Origin: Anaerolineales bacterium
GTDB taxonomy: Bacteria; Chloroflexota; Anaerolineae; Anaerolineales; Villigracilaceae
DNA length: 64,000 nt
Assembly (NCBI GenBank): GCA_030834895.1
Contig: JAUQXA010000064.1
Span: 242,204 to 306,203, forward strand
Direction: 5' to 3'
Shown: piece by piece, positions 15,963 to 24,233 of the stretch
How positions within the stretch are numbered: the first letter of the stretch is position 1
Layout: each line of letters begins with the position of its first letter
Notes under the pieces: generated by a model
Told to the model about the DNA's origin: nothing
Seen by the model: the letters and a program-made list of their open reading frames with translations, nothing else
Database searches by the model: none
Translations under genes and position numbers: made by a program

Positions 15963-16550
15963 ATGGCAGAGACAGATACACAGCGTTTGCCCTACAGATT
16001 GCGCGAGCCGTTTCTTTCGTCCACGGAACAGGCTCTTTTCCGCCTCTTGAATAAATTAATGGGGGAACGGTACTTGATCTGCCCCAAAGTCTCTTTGAAC
16101 GACGTTTTTTATATTGTCCGTCCCAATGAGAATGTGCATTTTTTCAGCAAGCTGTTTAGAAAGCATGTTGACTTCCTGCTTTGTGACAGACAGACCTTGT
16201 CCCCCGCGTTTGGCGTGGAGATTGCGCGTCCGATCTCGAAGGGCGAGGCGCGTGAAAGCGACAAATTTTTGCAGGACTTGTTCGCCAATGCCGGATTGCC
16301 GCTTGTGTATGTCCCATCCAGTGAAAATTACGATCCGTCCTATATCATCACACTGTTTCAACTGGCGGTGACCAAAGTCAACGAGACGGCCGCCTTGCGC
16401 GTTGGGCGTTCCACCGACTCCGTGCCGAATTGTCCCGTGTGCGGCAAGATGATGGTCCTGCGTTTCGAGCGCAATGGCTCAGGGATTGGGAAAAAATACT
16501 ATGGCTGTATGGATAGTCCGCGTTGTGTGGGAGTGGTGCAAATTGATTAA
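15963..16550 (+). CDS. DUF2726-type protein with C-terminal topoisomerase-like zinc finger
   Basis: 195 residues from ATG 15963. Residues 15-140 match the DUF2726 pattern, a PD-(D/E)XK-like fold: FLSSTEQALFRLLNKL, VDFLLCD with the acidic residue, and VEIARP. The C-terminus has a zinc finger CPVCGKMMVLR...YGCMDSPRC like those of topoisomerase IA tails. Nuclease activity is possible but no assay-proven role is known. A strong terminator follows immediately. Confidence 0.7.
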   Translation: MAETDTQRLPYRLREPFLSSTEQALFRLLNKLMGERYLICPKVSLNDVFYIVRPNENVHFFSKLFRKHVDFLLCDRQTLSPAFGVEIARPISKGEARESDKFLQDLFANAGLPLVYVPSSENYDPSYIITLFQLAVTKVNETAALRVGRSTDSVPNCPVCGKMMVLRFERNGSGIGKKYYGCMDSPRCVGVVQID

Positions 16551-16553
16551 TGA

Positions 16554-16583
16554 TAAGACCCGCGTTGAGCGGGTCTTATTTTT
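16554..16583. terminator. Intrinsic terminator (rightward, probably bidirectional)
   Basis: Stem TAAGACCCGC / GCGGGTCTTA with loop GTTGA, followed by a T-run to 16583. It ends the DUF2726 gene and overlaps the 3' end of the convergent NAD(P)-binding gene. Confidence 0.85.
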
Positions 16584-17485
16584 CAGAAATGCCGTACCAG
16601 TTCGGATGCGTACTGACTTCCAACTGTGGATTTGTTTTCCTCCAGCCAGACTCGCAGGCTGGTTTTGCAGCGCGGCGGCTCTTTGGAAATGAGCAGGTTT
16701 GCCATCAAGCCGTCCACTTCCTCGGGGGTAAGCATGACATCTTTTACAAAGAGACTCAGAAATTGAGCCGCCCACAATGCAAAAAGCGGCGGAAGTGGAA
16801 TCAGCAATCGGCTGGCGCGGATCGTTTTTCCGATCAACTCCACCATCTCCTTGAACGTGAATTCATCCGGCCCAACAGCATCCCAAACGTAATTTTCCTT
16901 TCTATATACCGCATCCGAAGCAAGCTCGGCGAGGTCATCCACGTAAACGGGGGAGAGTCTGTACGAGCCGTCACCGGGCAGACCGAAAACGGGAAACCTT
17001 CTCAACAGCCAGGCGATGTTGTTGATGAGAATATCTTCTTTGCCAAACAACACGGTCGGACGCAGGATGGCGTAGCTTCTGCCAGAGTCGATTACAGCTT
17101 TTTCGTTGGCGGCTTTGCCCCAGAAGTAGGGCAGATGCGAATCCGCCGACGGGTTGGTGATGCTGATGTGCACGATCCGCTTGACGCCAGCTTTGACTGC
17201 CGCATCCACCAGAACTTTCGTGTTCCTGACCGCCTGGGGCTGGGTGTTGTTCCCCTTGTCAAAGCGGACCCAGTAGGTGTTGACCAGCACATCCACGCCG
17301 CGCAGGTTCGAGGTCAACTCCTGCTCATTTTGGAAATCCAGCGGAAAGGCATTGACCTTTCCCTCGAACGGGTCGGGACGATTTGGATGATTGGTCAGGG
17401 TGATGACTTCTTCCCCTTTGGCAAGCAGACGTCGGGTGATGTACTTGCCAGAATACGAGAATGCTCCAGTTACCGCTATTTTCAT
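16583..17485 (-). CDS. NAD(P)-binding epimerase/NmrA-like protein
   Basis: 300 residues. A Rossmann start, MKIAVTGAFSYSGKYITRRL, gives the dinucleotide-binding GxxxSGK variant. VHISITNPSADSHLPYFWGKA and YAILRPTVLFGKEDILINNI match atypical short-chain dehydrogenases of the NDUFA9/NmrA type, where the catalytic Tyr is often absent. The gene lies 11 bp downstream of a GbsR-type regulator and is probably under its control. Substrate unknown. Confidence 0.72.
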   Translation of the reverse strand: MKIAVTGAFSYSGKYITRRLLAKGEEVITLTNHPNRPDPFEGKVNAFPLDFQNEQELTSNLRGVDVLVNTYWVRFDKGNNTQPQAVRNTKVLVDAAVKAGVKRIVHISITNPSADSHLPYFWGKAANEKAVIDSGRSYAILRPTVLFGKEDILINNIAWLLRRFPVFGLPGDGSYRLSPVYVDDLAELASDAVYRKENYVWDAVGPDEFTFKEMVELIGKTIRASRLLIPLPPLFALWAAQFLSLFVKDVMLTPEEVDGLMANLLISKEPPRCKTSLRVWLEENKSTVGSQYASELVRHF

Positions 17486-17496
17486 TTTGTCTCCTT

Positions 17497-18027
17497 TTAT
17501 TTCAATACCGATAAGATTGTTTTGATATTGCCTAATCCTAAACTTTCCAACTTGACCACGGCGCGGGTAAGACTATCCAACGCATCGAAGAACTCCTGCA
17601 GCGCCTGCACGCGCTGGCGGATGAATTTGATTTCCTCCTTGTCGCCGCTGACTTCTCCTGCCTCCAGCTTTGCAAGTGTTTCACCAACCGAGCGGACGGC
17701 GCGGTCGAACTCGCTGTTTTGCCTCTCCTTCAAAATCGAGCGGATGGATTTGTAGAAGTCGCTTTCGGCTTCATAGTAATCCTTGCGGTCTGCAAGTTTG
17801 GACGAACGATGTACAAGTCCCATGCGCGCCAGTGTGCGGACTTCGGTGCTGACCGCGCCTTTGGTGAGTCCCGTCTGGCTGACGATCTCATCCAGCGAAA
17901 GAGGGCTGGATGAGAGATACAGCACAGCGAAGATAGCTCCCATGCCTTTGGGGAATCCCCAAAAGCGGCTGATCTGGCTCAAGCCTTCTATGAAATCCTG
18001 TTTTAGCTGGGGGAGGGAGGTGGACAT
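17497..18027 (-). CDS. GbsR/MarR-family transcriptional regulator
   Basis: 176 residues. A winged helix-turn-helix covers about residues 35-85: SLDEIVSQTGLTKGAVSTEVRTLARMGLVHR. The long C-terminal helix pair fits the GbsR subgroup. A GTTTAG-N6-CTAAAC dyad overlaps its own promoter's start region, suggesting autoregulation. It is co-transcribed with the downstream NAD(P)-binding gene. Ligand unknown. Confidence 0.8.
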   Translation of the reverse strand: MSTSLPQLKQDFIEGLSQISRFWGFPKGMGAIFAVLYLSSSPLSLDEIVSQTGLTKGAVSTEVRTLARMGLVHRSSKLADRKDYYEAESDFYKSIRSILKERQNSEFDRAVRSVGETLAKLEAGEVSGDKEEIKFIRQRVQALQEFFDALDSLTRAVVKLESLGLGNIKTILSVLK

Positions 18028-18043
18028 AATTTTCCTTTAGAAC

Positions 18044-18092
18044 GTTTAGCTTTTACTAAACATAATATATGATAAATCTGGTTGGATGTCAA
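18044..18092 (-). promoter_or_regulatory. Sigma70-type promoter and operator dyad of the GbsR-type gene
   Basis: Read leftward: TTGACA (reverse of 18087-18092), 17-bp spacer, TATATT (reverse of 18064-18069), then the perfect dyad GTTTAG-N6-CTAAAC (18044-18061) covering the expected start site. Position and symmetry fit a repressor operator. That GbsR itself binds it is inference. Confidence 0.7.
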
Positions 18093-18101
18093 GAACAAAA
18101 A

Positions 18102-18121
18102 AGCCGCCCAATCTGGCGGCT
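18102..18121 (-). terminator. Leftward intrinsic terminator
   Basis: Stem AGCCGCC / GGCGGCT with loop CAATCT, followed leftward by TTTTTTG, immediately upstream of the GbsR promoter. It probably ends the transcript of the small leftward gene(s) at 18289-19201. Confidence 0.75.
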
Positions 18122-18288
18122 GAGGGACTTTGGGCGACTCTACAATTTTTACAGGGACAAAAAATAGTTGGCATGTGTTGTAAAGGTGTGGAATGTCAAT
18201 TGACAGTCACTTTGTATAGCGACTGTCACCTCTTTTCGGTGGGTACTGATACTCTTAATTATCCCCTCGCGAAGTTTTTGGTAAATTC

Positions 18289-18600
18289 CTACTTATTAAT
18301 CACAGTTGGGTCTTCCTCTGGAGGATCTTGGATTACTAGATGGGGTGGTATTTTGGAACGACGACAATTGCCGCTTATGCTTCCATATCTATCTCTATGA
18401 TAGTAAGATTTTTTTATGTGTGGCACTGAACCATCTGTAGGGTACATCGGCATTTCAAAAAACCTACGTTCACTTGGATGTAGCTCCCTAACCTCTCCAT
18501 TTTCTTCTATGAAAACATAGGGATATGGGTCCTTGATGTCATTTTCGGAAACCAACGCATATTTAGATTCTTTTTTGTTTTTATTTTTATTCCAACACAT
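18289..18600 (-). CDS. Small hydrophilic protein, unknown
   Basis: 103 residues from ATG 18600, preceded by GGAG. The protein is charged, rich in Lys, Glu and Pro, and has no signal peptide, transmembrane helix or recognised domain. The DNA is more AT-rich than its neighbours (for example AAT/AAA runs near the start), which may indicate transferred or fast-evolving sequence. It follows a secreted protein gene after a 34-bp gap in the same direction. Confidence 0.5.
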   Translation of the reverse strand: MCWNKNKNKKESKYALVSENDIKDPYPYVFIEENGEVRELHPSERRFFEMPMYPTDGSVPHIKKSYYHRDRYGSISGNCRRSKIPPHLVIQDPPEEDPTVINK

Positions 18601-18634
18601 TTTTTCTCCATTTAAGGAACACTGTAGACGAACT

Positions 18635-19201
18635 CTACGGTGCATTGGAAAACATACGGAACAACTCCGCGCCTGTTTTACCTTGGGCTTCGTTCATGTA
18701 TTTTTGAATCGGCACGCGGATAAATACTTGCCCATCTGCATTCGAGAATTCCACGAAGCCATAATTCCCCTTAATTTCCTCGCGCGGAATTTTGGACACA
18801 ATCGGCATAATCTGCGCGACCCAATTCCCAAGAAATTCCTCGTCGGTCAAGTCGTTCACCGGCGAGCGGACGTAGAAATCGGTTTCCATCACGCCGAAAG
18901 TGGAGTGACCGTCGGCGTAACCGCAGTTCTCGCCGAACAATTGCGCCCGTCCGCTGGCATCGGGATTCAAGGCTTTGACCGCCGCGTCCAGCTTTTGCGT
19001 CAGTTCGGGCGCATCTTGATACGCCCAGGTGTAGGCGCATTGCTCGGGGACGGATGCTTCGGTGACGGGTGGTTCAGTGACGATTGACTCAGCCGTCGGC
19101 GGGGCAGTGTCAGGCGTAGGCGCAGAAACGTTTTGGAGGGCGAGGAATCCCGCTGCCGCCGATAGAACAAGAGCGATTGCCACATTCCGCTTGTGTTTCA
19201 T
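18635..19201 (-). CDS. Secreted protein of unknown function
   Basis: 188 residues. An N-terminal signal-anchor (MKHKRNVAIALVLSAAAGFLAL) is followed by a Pro/Thr/Glu-rich linker and a mixed alpha/beta domain with two cysteines (EQCAYTWAY and GENCGYADG). No family is recognised. It ends 34 bp before the small hydrophilic gene and begins 13 bp after the M20 peptidase stop, so all may be co-transcribed. Confidence 0.6.
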   Translation of the reverse strand: MKHKRNVAIALVLSAAAGFLALQNVSAPTPDTAPPTAESIVTEPPVTEASVPEQCAYTWAYQDAPELTQKLDAAVKALNPDASGRAQLFGENCGYADGHSTFGVMETDFYVRSPVNDLTDEEFLGNWVAQIMPIVSKIPREEIKGNYGFVEFSNADGQVFIRVPIQKYMNEAQGKTGAELFRMFSNAP

Positions 19202-19213
19202 GTTGCCTTTATT

Positions 19214-20404
19214 TTATTTCAAAATGTCCATCACGGCGGCGGACATGAGCGCCACCCCGTTGACAAGAGCCTGTTCATCGAAATCGAACTTGGGATGGTG
19301 ATGACCGTAATCGAGATGCTTCTCTGTATTGTTCGAGCCGATGAAGAAATAACAGCCATTCACCTTCTCTTGCATGAACGCCATATCCTCCGCGCCCATC
19401 GTCAGGTAGGGACTGTTATCATGTTCAGCTTGAGGAAGGATTCGGCGGGCGGTCTCCTGCACTTTGGCTGAGACATCGTCCGCGTTGATCAGCGCCGGCG
19501 AGATGCGCTTGACCTTCACTTCCGCCTGACAGCCCATCGCGGACGCCACACCCGTAGTAAGTTCTTCAAACCGCCTGACGACTGTTTCGCGCACCCGCGG
19601 CTCGAAGGTGCGGATGGTGCCTTCCATCGTCACCTCCTGCGGGATGATGTTGAACGCCGTGCCGCCGTTGATCATCGTAAAGCTGACGACTGCGGTTTGC
19701 GTGGGGGAGACGTTGCGCGAGACGATGGTCTGCGCCGCCGAGACGATTTGCGCCGCGCAGACGACGGGATCGATTGCTGCTTCGGGGATTGCGCCGTGTC
19801 CGCCCTTGCCGATAATCTTGACTTTGAATTCCTCCGCCCCTGCCATCACGGGACCTTTGGCAACGTGTATCCAGCCGAGCGGCTTTTCGTTCCACAGATG
19901 CAGCGAGAGGGACATATCCACTTTGGGATTGTCCAGCACGCCGTCCTTCATCATCATTTCCGCGCCGCCGACTTCTTCACCGTTGAAGCCTTCCTCGGAG
20001 GGCTGGAAGCAGAACTTGACCGTGCCTGCCAGTTCGTTTTTGTGCGCGTTCAAGATTTTGGCAACGGTCAGCCCGATGGCGGTATGACCGTCGTGTCCGC
20101 AGGCGTGCATGACACCTGAATTTTGCGAGGCATATTCCGCGCCCGTGTCTTCGAGGATGGGCAGGGCATCCATGTCAAAGCGCAGGAGCAGGGTAGGACC
20201 AGGTTTTGCCCCTTCGAGCAAACCCACCACGCCCGTCTTGCCGACGCCCTTGGTCACTTCGATGCCGAGCGCTTCGAGTTCCTTTGCCACGATTCCGCCC
20301 GTGCGGATTTCGTTGAATCCAAGTTCGGGGTGCATGTGAAAGTCGCGCCGCATGGATTGAGTGTAGGAAAAGAGTGATTTTGCTTCGTTGAACAGGTCGG
20401 TCAT
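19214..20404 (-). CDS. M20-family amidohydrolase/peptidase
   Basis: 396 residues from ATG 20404, preceded by AAGGAG. Metal ligands and catalytic residues appear in MHACGHDGHTA, QPSEEGFNGEE (general-base Glu) and the C-terminal YGHHHPKFDFDE. The dimerisation/lid insertion lies around KGGHGAIPEAAIDPV. Family members (hippurate, N-acyl-amino-acid and IAA-amino-acid hydrolases) cleave N-acyl amide bonds. No signal peptide is present, so it is cytosolic. Substrate uncertain. Confidence 0.87.
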   Translation of the reverse strand: MTDLFNEAKSLFSYTQSMRRDFHMHPELGFNEIRTGGIVAKELEALGIEVTKGVGKTGVVGLLEGAKPGPTLLLRFDMDALPILEDTGAEYASQNSGVMHACGHDGHTAIGLTVAKILNAHKNELAGTVKFCFQPSEEGFNGEEVGGAEMMMKDGVLDNPKVDMSLSLHLWNEKPLGWIHVAKGPVMAGAEEFKVKIIGKGGHGAIPEAAIDPVVCAAQIVSAAQTIVSRNVSPTQTAVVSFTMINGGTAFNIIPQEVTMEGTIRTFEPRVRETVVRRFEELTTGVASAMGCQAEVKVKRISPALINADDVSAKVQETARRILPQAEHDNSPYLTMGAEDMAFMQEKVNGCYFFIGSNNTEKHLDYGHHHPKFDFDEQALVNGVALMSAAVMDILK

Positions 20405-20413
20405 GGGAAACTC

Positions 20414-20469
20414 CTTGTCGAAAGTCAAAGGTTGAAGGTCGCACGACTTTTAACTTTCGACCTTTAACT
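20414..20469. repeat. 56-bp dispersed inverted repeat, copy 2
   Basis: Starts CTTGTCGAAAGTCAAAGG and ends TTTCGACCTTTAACT. It differs from the 14005-14060 copy at about six positions and again lies in the gap upstream of a leftward start codon (M20 gene), immediately next to its ribosome binding site. Confidence 0.75.
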
Positions 20470-20470
20470 G

Positions 20471-21199
20471 CTATGAATATTTTACAACTCTAAACTTCTC
20501 TTCGTATCGCGGATTTTCGTCTGTGCTGTCTTCGGTGCGGCGGGACTTCATGCGCGCGATGAGTTTGTCCACATCGGGAATCTGGGTCTTGTGTTCGAGG
20601 ATGGCTTTGACTTTGGTCTCCCAGGTGTCAGTGACATCCACCGTCACATTGGGCTGGCTGGTCAACGAGCACCAGACTTCCTTTGGCATGTGCGGCTGGA
20701 AGCCTTCCTTGAGGAGTTCAGGGAAGTAGACCAGATTTCCTGCGGCGGGGAAGACGGCGTCCAGGACGATCTGTCCGCAGGCGCGATGGTCGGGATGGTT
20801 GAGTCCATATTGGGCGAACAGATTTTGCGGATCGCAGGTGACAAGGATGTCTGGCTTGTGACGGCGGATTTCGCGCACCACATCGCGGCGCAGGTCAAGG
20901 CTTGGGACGAGGTATCCATCCGCGAGGTCGAGAAAGTGAACGGCTTTTGTCCCGATAACTCTCGCAGCGTTGAGTTGCTCCGTGTGCCGCAGTCCGCATA
21001 ATTTTTCGGGAGTCATTTCGGGATGTGTGGCGGGGTTGAATCCCTTGTCGCCGCAGGTCATGAGCACATATGTGATCTGATGTCCCGCGCGCACCCAGCG
21101 AGCCAGAGTCGCACCGCAGAAAAATTCGGGGTCGTCGGGGTGGGCTAAAATGACGAGAATGTTTTTTGGGGAGTCCCAGTTTTCGGGTTGGAGGGTCAT
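20471..21199 (-). CDS. PIG-L (LmbE-like) family deacetylase
   Basis: 242 residues. The zinc/active-site signature is VILAHPDDPEFFCGATLARW, with a further ligand region in GLNHPDHRACGQ. The family removes acetyl groups from N-acetylglucosaminyl-type substrates, including sugar and thiol conjugates. The neighbouring M20 hydrolase may act in a related deacylation pathway, but this is only suggested by proximity. Confidence 0.85.
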   Translation of the reverse strand: MTLQPENWDSPKNILVILAHPDDPEFFCGATLARWVRAGHQITYVLMTCGDKGFNPATHPEMTPEKLCGLRHTEQLNAARVIGTKAVHFLDLADGYLVPSLDLRRDVVREIRRHKPDILVTCDPQNLFAQYGLNHPDHRACGQIVLDAVFPAAGNLVYFPELLKEGFQPHMPKEVWCSLTSQPNVTVDVTDTWETKVKAILEHKTQIPDVDKLIARMKSRRTEDSTDENPRYEEKFRVVKYS

Positions 21200-21212
21200 G
21201 GCGTTACGAATT

Positions 21213-21249
21213 GCGGATTACGAGTTACGTACCGTAATTCGTAATCCGC
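21213..21249. terminator. 17-bp hairpin between PIG-L and ricT genes
   Basis: Inverted repeat of 17 bp (one G-T mismatch): GCGGATTACGAGTTACG / CGTAATTCGTAATCCGC, loop TAC, between the ricT stop and the PIG-L start. The flanking 'ACGAATTGCGGATTACGAGTTACG' style is typical of dispersed intergenic palindromes. It may serve as a terminator for ricT. Confidence 0.55.
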
Positions 21250-21253
21250 AGGA

Positions 21254-22189
21254 TCATTTCTTTTTCTTTTCTTGTTTTTGTTCCTTCTTGCCACAATCAC
21301 ATTCGCCGCCTTCGTGACGGTCGCATGGCGCTTGTGCTTTGCGCTTGAGGGCTTCGAGTTCATCCCAGGGTTCCACCTCTGCGCGGGAGAAAGTCATCTG
21401 CTGCGGACGGTCGGTACCGCTTTCGATCAGCACGACGATCTTGTCGCTCATCGGCAGCACATCAATGACCTTGCCTTCGCCCTTGGGCGTGACCACGCGC
21501 TTGTTGCGTTTGGGCAGGGTCTTGCGCGCCTCCACGTACTGCTCGTACTCGTAGATGAGGCAGCAGCGCAGGCGTCCGCACATGCCCGTGATTTCGTTGG
21601 GCGTGAGCGAGATGCCCTGTTCCTTTGCCATCTTGATCGAGATGGGGGAGAAGTCGGTCAGGAACTTGGAGCAACAACGGGTCTCGATGCCGCAGGCTCC
21701 CATGCCGCCGAGGAACTTCGCCACGTCACGCGGACCGATCTGGCGCATTTCGACGTGCGTGGTTTGATACAACTGGCTCATATCCTTTTTGAGGGATTTG
21801 AGGTCAGCCTTTTCTTCACTCTCGGTGCTGAAGAGGAAGGCGAGGCGCGAGCCGTCGTAGTTGTATTCGGCTGTGACGATCTTGACGTCCTTGAGTTGAA
21901 GCTCTGCGACGCGGGCGCGACAGTTGATCATGGCTTCGGTTTGCTTTGCCTGCCATGACTGCTGGAGCAGCAGGTCGCGGGGAGTGGCGCGCCGCTCGAC
22001 AGATTTCCATCCGCCTTCGGGCTGAGGAGGTGTCTCCTCCAGAACTTGGACAACTTCACCGAGATGCTTGCCGCGGGCTGTGTCCACGATGACGCGGTCA
22101 CCCTGTTTTACGTCGGGCAGGGTGGAGCAGTCAAAGTGGTAGATTTTGCCTATCTTTGTGAATCGAACACCGATAATGTTGGTTTGCAT
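21254..22189 (-). CDS. ricT: PSP1-domain protein, RicT/YaaT-like
   Basis: 311 residues from ATG 22189 (MQTNIIGVRF). The PSP1 domain spans about residues 60-230. Conserved cysteines GACGIETRCC and GMCGRLRCC match the set that binds Fe-S clusters in the RicAFT complex of firmicutes, which assists RNase Y-dependent RNA maturation. The C-terminal tail is Cys/His/Lys-rich (CDRHEGGECDCG then poly-Lys). RicA/RicF partners are not in the window, so the role in this organism is inferred. Confidence 0.8.
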   Translation of the reverse strand: MQTNIIGVRFTKIGKIYHFDCSTLPDVKQGDRVIVDTARGKHLGEVVQVLEETPPQPEGGWKSVERRATPRDLLLQQSWQAKQTEAMINCRARVAELQLKDVKIVTAEYNYDGSRLAFLFSTESEEKADLKSLKKDMSQLYQTTHVEMRQIGPRDVAKFLGGMGACGIETRCCSKFLTDFSPISIKMAKEQGISLTPNEITGMCGRLRCCLIYEYEQYVEARKTLPKRNKRVVTPKGEGKVIDVLPMSDKIVVLIESGTDRPQQMTFSRAEVEPWDELEALKRKAQAPCDRHEGGECDCGKKEQKQEKKKK

Positions 22190-22224
22190 GGCGGCAATTA
22201 TACCGTAGGGATGGAGGAGAATCG

Positions 22225-22256
22225 ACACCTCCGAGCCCTTACGAACTCGGAGGTGT
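22225..22256. terminator. Perfect 11-bp hairpin between fucI and ricT
   Basis: ACACCTCCGAG / CTCGGAGGTGT with a 10-nt loop, in the 92-bp gap downstream of fucI. There is no strong T-run, so termination efficiency is uncertain. It is the likely 3' end of the sugar transporter-fucI transcript. Confidence 0.5.
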
Positions 22257-22281
22257 CTGGAGAGAAGTGTTTCAGAATTTT

Positions 22282-24078
22282 CTACCCGTAAATGGGACCA
22301 AAGTTTTGGCAGGCGCGGTAATCGGCGCCGGTAAAGTCGCTTGCGCCAAATGCGCTCCATGCGCTGGGGCGGAAGATGCGTTCTTCGGCGACATTGTGCA
22401 TGCAGACGGGGATGCGCAGGATGGAAGCCAGACTGATGAGGTCTGCGCCAATGTGACCGTAACTCAACGCGCCGTGATTTGCTCCCCAGTTTGCCATCAC
22501 TGTATATACGTCGCGGAATGCGCCCTGCCCGGTAACATTTGGCGCGAACCAATGGGTGGGCCAGGTGGGGTCGGTGCGTTCGTTGAGCATTTGATGTACA
22601 TTTTCGGGCAGGTCAACCGTCCAGCCCTCTGCAAGCTGAAGTACAGGTCCAATTCCTTTGACCAGGTTCAGGCGGCTCATGGTGACCGGCATATTGCCGC
22701 GGGTCAGGAATCCGCTCGAATATCCACCACCCCGGAAATATCCTGTATTTGCCGGATACCAGGTTGTGGCTTCCAGGCACTTCTTAACTTCACCTGGAGT
22801 GACATCCCACCAGGGTTTGATGGCGGGCTGACCGTCGATTTCGTGCCAGCCGGTTGCATCAAGAGTGGCAGCGCCGGAGTTGATCAAGTGGATAAAGCCG
22901 CCTGTAGCGCGTCCGCTGACTTGGTAGCCGGTGACGCGCTCGACCGCTTCGGGGCTCCAATAAGTGCGGACATCAGCAAAGACTTGGGCTGTGTTGGTTA
23001 GCAGATGTCCAAAGAGCATGACTGCGCCATTCAGGCTGTCGTTTTCAGTAGCGACGATGTACGGCTGACGCTGACCGTTCCAGTCAAAGGAGGTATTCAG
23101 GATGGCTTCGAGGAAATCGCCGTTGGGCTGGTAATCTGTCCACTGGCGCTGGCCTTGAAAACCGGAGAGGATGGCATTGTGCCCGAGGGCTTCTTCACCG
23201 AAGCCCATTTCAGCAAGGCGCGGGTTGCCGTTCATCAGGTCGCGCCCGATCATGGCCATTTTCACGACGATTTCCCAATCCTTGTCCTTTTGTTCGCGGG
23301 TGCGCTGATGGTCGGGGGCGTTGTATTCGCGTCCTTCCTTGCAGTTTTCCTTGACCCAGGGCATGGCGCGCTTAAACTCTTCGGGATCATAAATGCCCTG
23401 ATCCATGCGGCGCAGGAATTCGGTCGTGTCAATGACTTCGACGCGCATTCCCAGGTATGATTCAAAAAATGACTGGTCGACGATGGAGCCGGCGATGCCC
23501 ATCGAGACGCCGCCCATCGAAAGATACGATTTGCCACGCATGGTGGCGGCTGCCAGCCCGGCGCGCGCGAAGCGCAATAATTTCTCTTTTACATCTTCGG
23601 GGATGTTGGTATCCCCGGCGTCCTGCACGTCATGTCCATAAATGGAGAAGGCGGGCAGTCCCTTCTGATTGTGCGCCGCCAGCACAGCCGCCAGATAGAC
23701 GGCGCCGGGGCGTTCTGTTCCGTTGAATCCCCATACAGCCTTGGGGATGAGGGGATCCATATCCATGGTTTCAGAGCCGTAGCACCAGCAGGGCGTTACG
23801 GTAATCGAGAGTCCAACACCGGCGCGGGCAAATTTTTCGGCGCAGGCAGCAGCCTCGGCGACGCCGCCAATGTTGGTGTCGGCGACCACGCATTCCACGG
23901 GTTGTCCGTTGGGATGACGCAGATTGGAAGTCAACAAATTTGCGACGGCATGGGCGAGTGCCATGGTGGAGTCTTCAAGAGACTCGCGCACACCGTTCAA
24001 GCGCCCATCAATGGCGGGGCGAATGCCGATTTTCGGCAGACCGCCGACCCAGCGGTTAGGGGCATATTTTTCGGGCAT
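22282..24078 (-). CDS. fucI: L-fucose isomerase-family protein
   Basis: 598 residues from ATG 24078, preceded by GGAGG (a TTG four codons upstream is in the ribosome-binding region). Length and motifs fit FucI: PKIGIRPAIDGRLNGVRESLED at the N-terminus, TPCWCYGSETMDMDP, VSMGIAGSIVDQSFFE and HWFAPNVTGQGAFRDVYT. The Mn-dependent enzyme converts L-fucose to L-fuculose and also accepts D-arabinose and L-galactose/D-altrose types. It is the last gene of the leftward transporter operon and is set apart by intercistronic hairpins. Confidence 0.9.
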   Translation of the reverse strand: MPEKYAPNRWVGGLPKIGIRPAIDGRLNGVRESLEDSTMALAHAVANLLTSNLRHPNGQPVECVVADTNIGGVAEAAACAEKFARAGVGLSITVTPCWCYGSETMDMDPLIPKAVWGFNGTERPGAVYLAAVLAAHNQKGLPAFSIYGHDVQDAGDTNIPEDVKEKLLRFARAGLAAATMRGKSYLSMGGVSMGIAGSIVDQSFFESYLGMRVEVIDTTEFLRRMDQGIYDPEEFKRAMPWVKENCKEGREYNAPDHQRTREQKDKDWEIVVKMAMIGRDLMNGNPRLAEMGFGEEALGHNAILSGFQGQRQWTDYQPNGDFLEAILNTSFDWNGQRQPYIVATENDSLNGAVMLFGHLLTNTAQVFADVRTYWSPEAVERVTGYQVSGRATGGFIHLINSGAATLDATGWHEIDGQPAIKPWWDVTPGEVKKCLEATTWYPANTGYFRGGGYSSGFLTRGNMPVTMSRLNLVKGIGPVLQLAEGWTVDLPENVHQMLNERTDPTWPTHWFAPNVTGQGAFRDVYTVMANWGANHGALSYGHIGADLISLASILRIPVCMHNVAEERIFRPSAWSAFGASDFTGADYRACQNFGPIYG

Positions 24079-24121
24079 TTTTACCTCCAATGTAAAAAAG
24101 AATTGACGATCTGCTTTGAGC

Positions 24122-24200
24122 AGGATGCCCTACGCTAGGGCGATGAAACAACCGGGTCTTAGCAGTAGGGCATCCTTTTTTCAGCCCCTTAGTTGGGGCA
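24122..24200 (-). promoter_or_regulatory. Intercistronic stem-loops between binding protein and fucI
   Basis: A perfect 12-bp stem (AGGATGCCCTAC at 24122-24133 / GTAGGGCATCCT at 24165-24176) is followed by a smaller GCCCC/GGGGC hairpin near 24184-24199. Both lie in the 155-bp spacer downstream of the binding-protein gene. Such stems commonly stabilise upstream mRNA so that the binding protein is made in excess. A partial-terminator role is also possible. Confidence 0.5.
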
Positions 24201-24233
24201 CAGAGAACTCCTGGCGTTCAGGCCAGCAAAAAA

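Noticed and set aside
18086..18400. Rightward ORF over 18086-18400
   Set aside because: It crosses a terminator hairpin and lies antisense to the small leftward gene; no homology seen.
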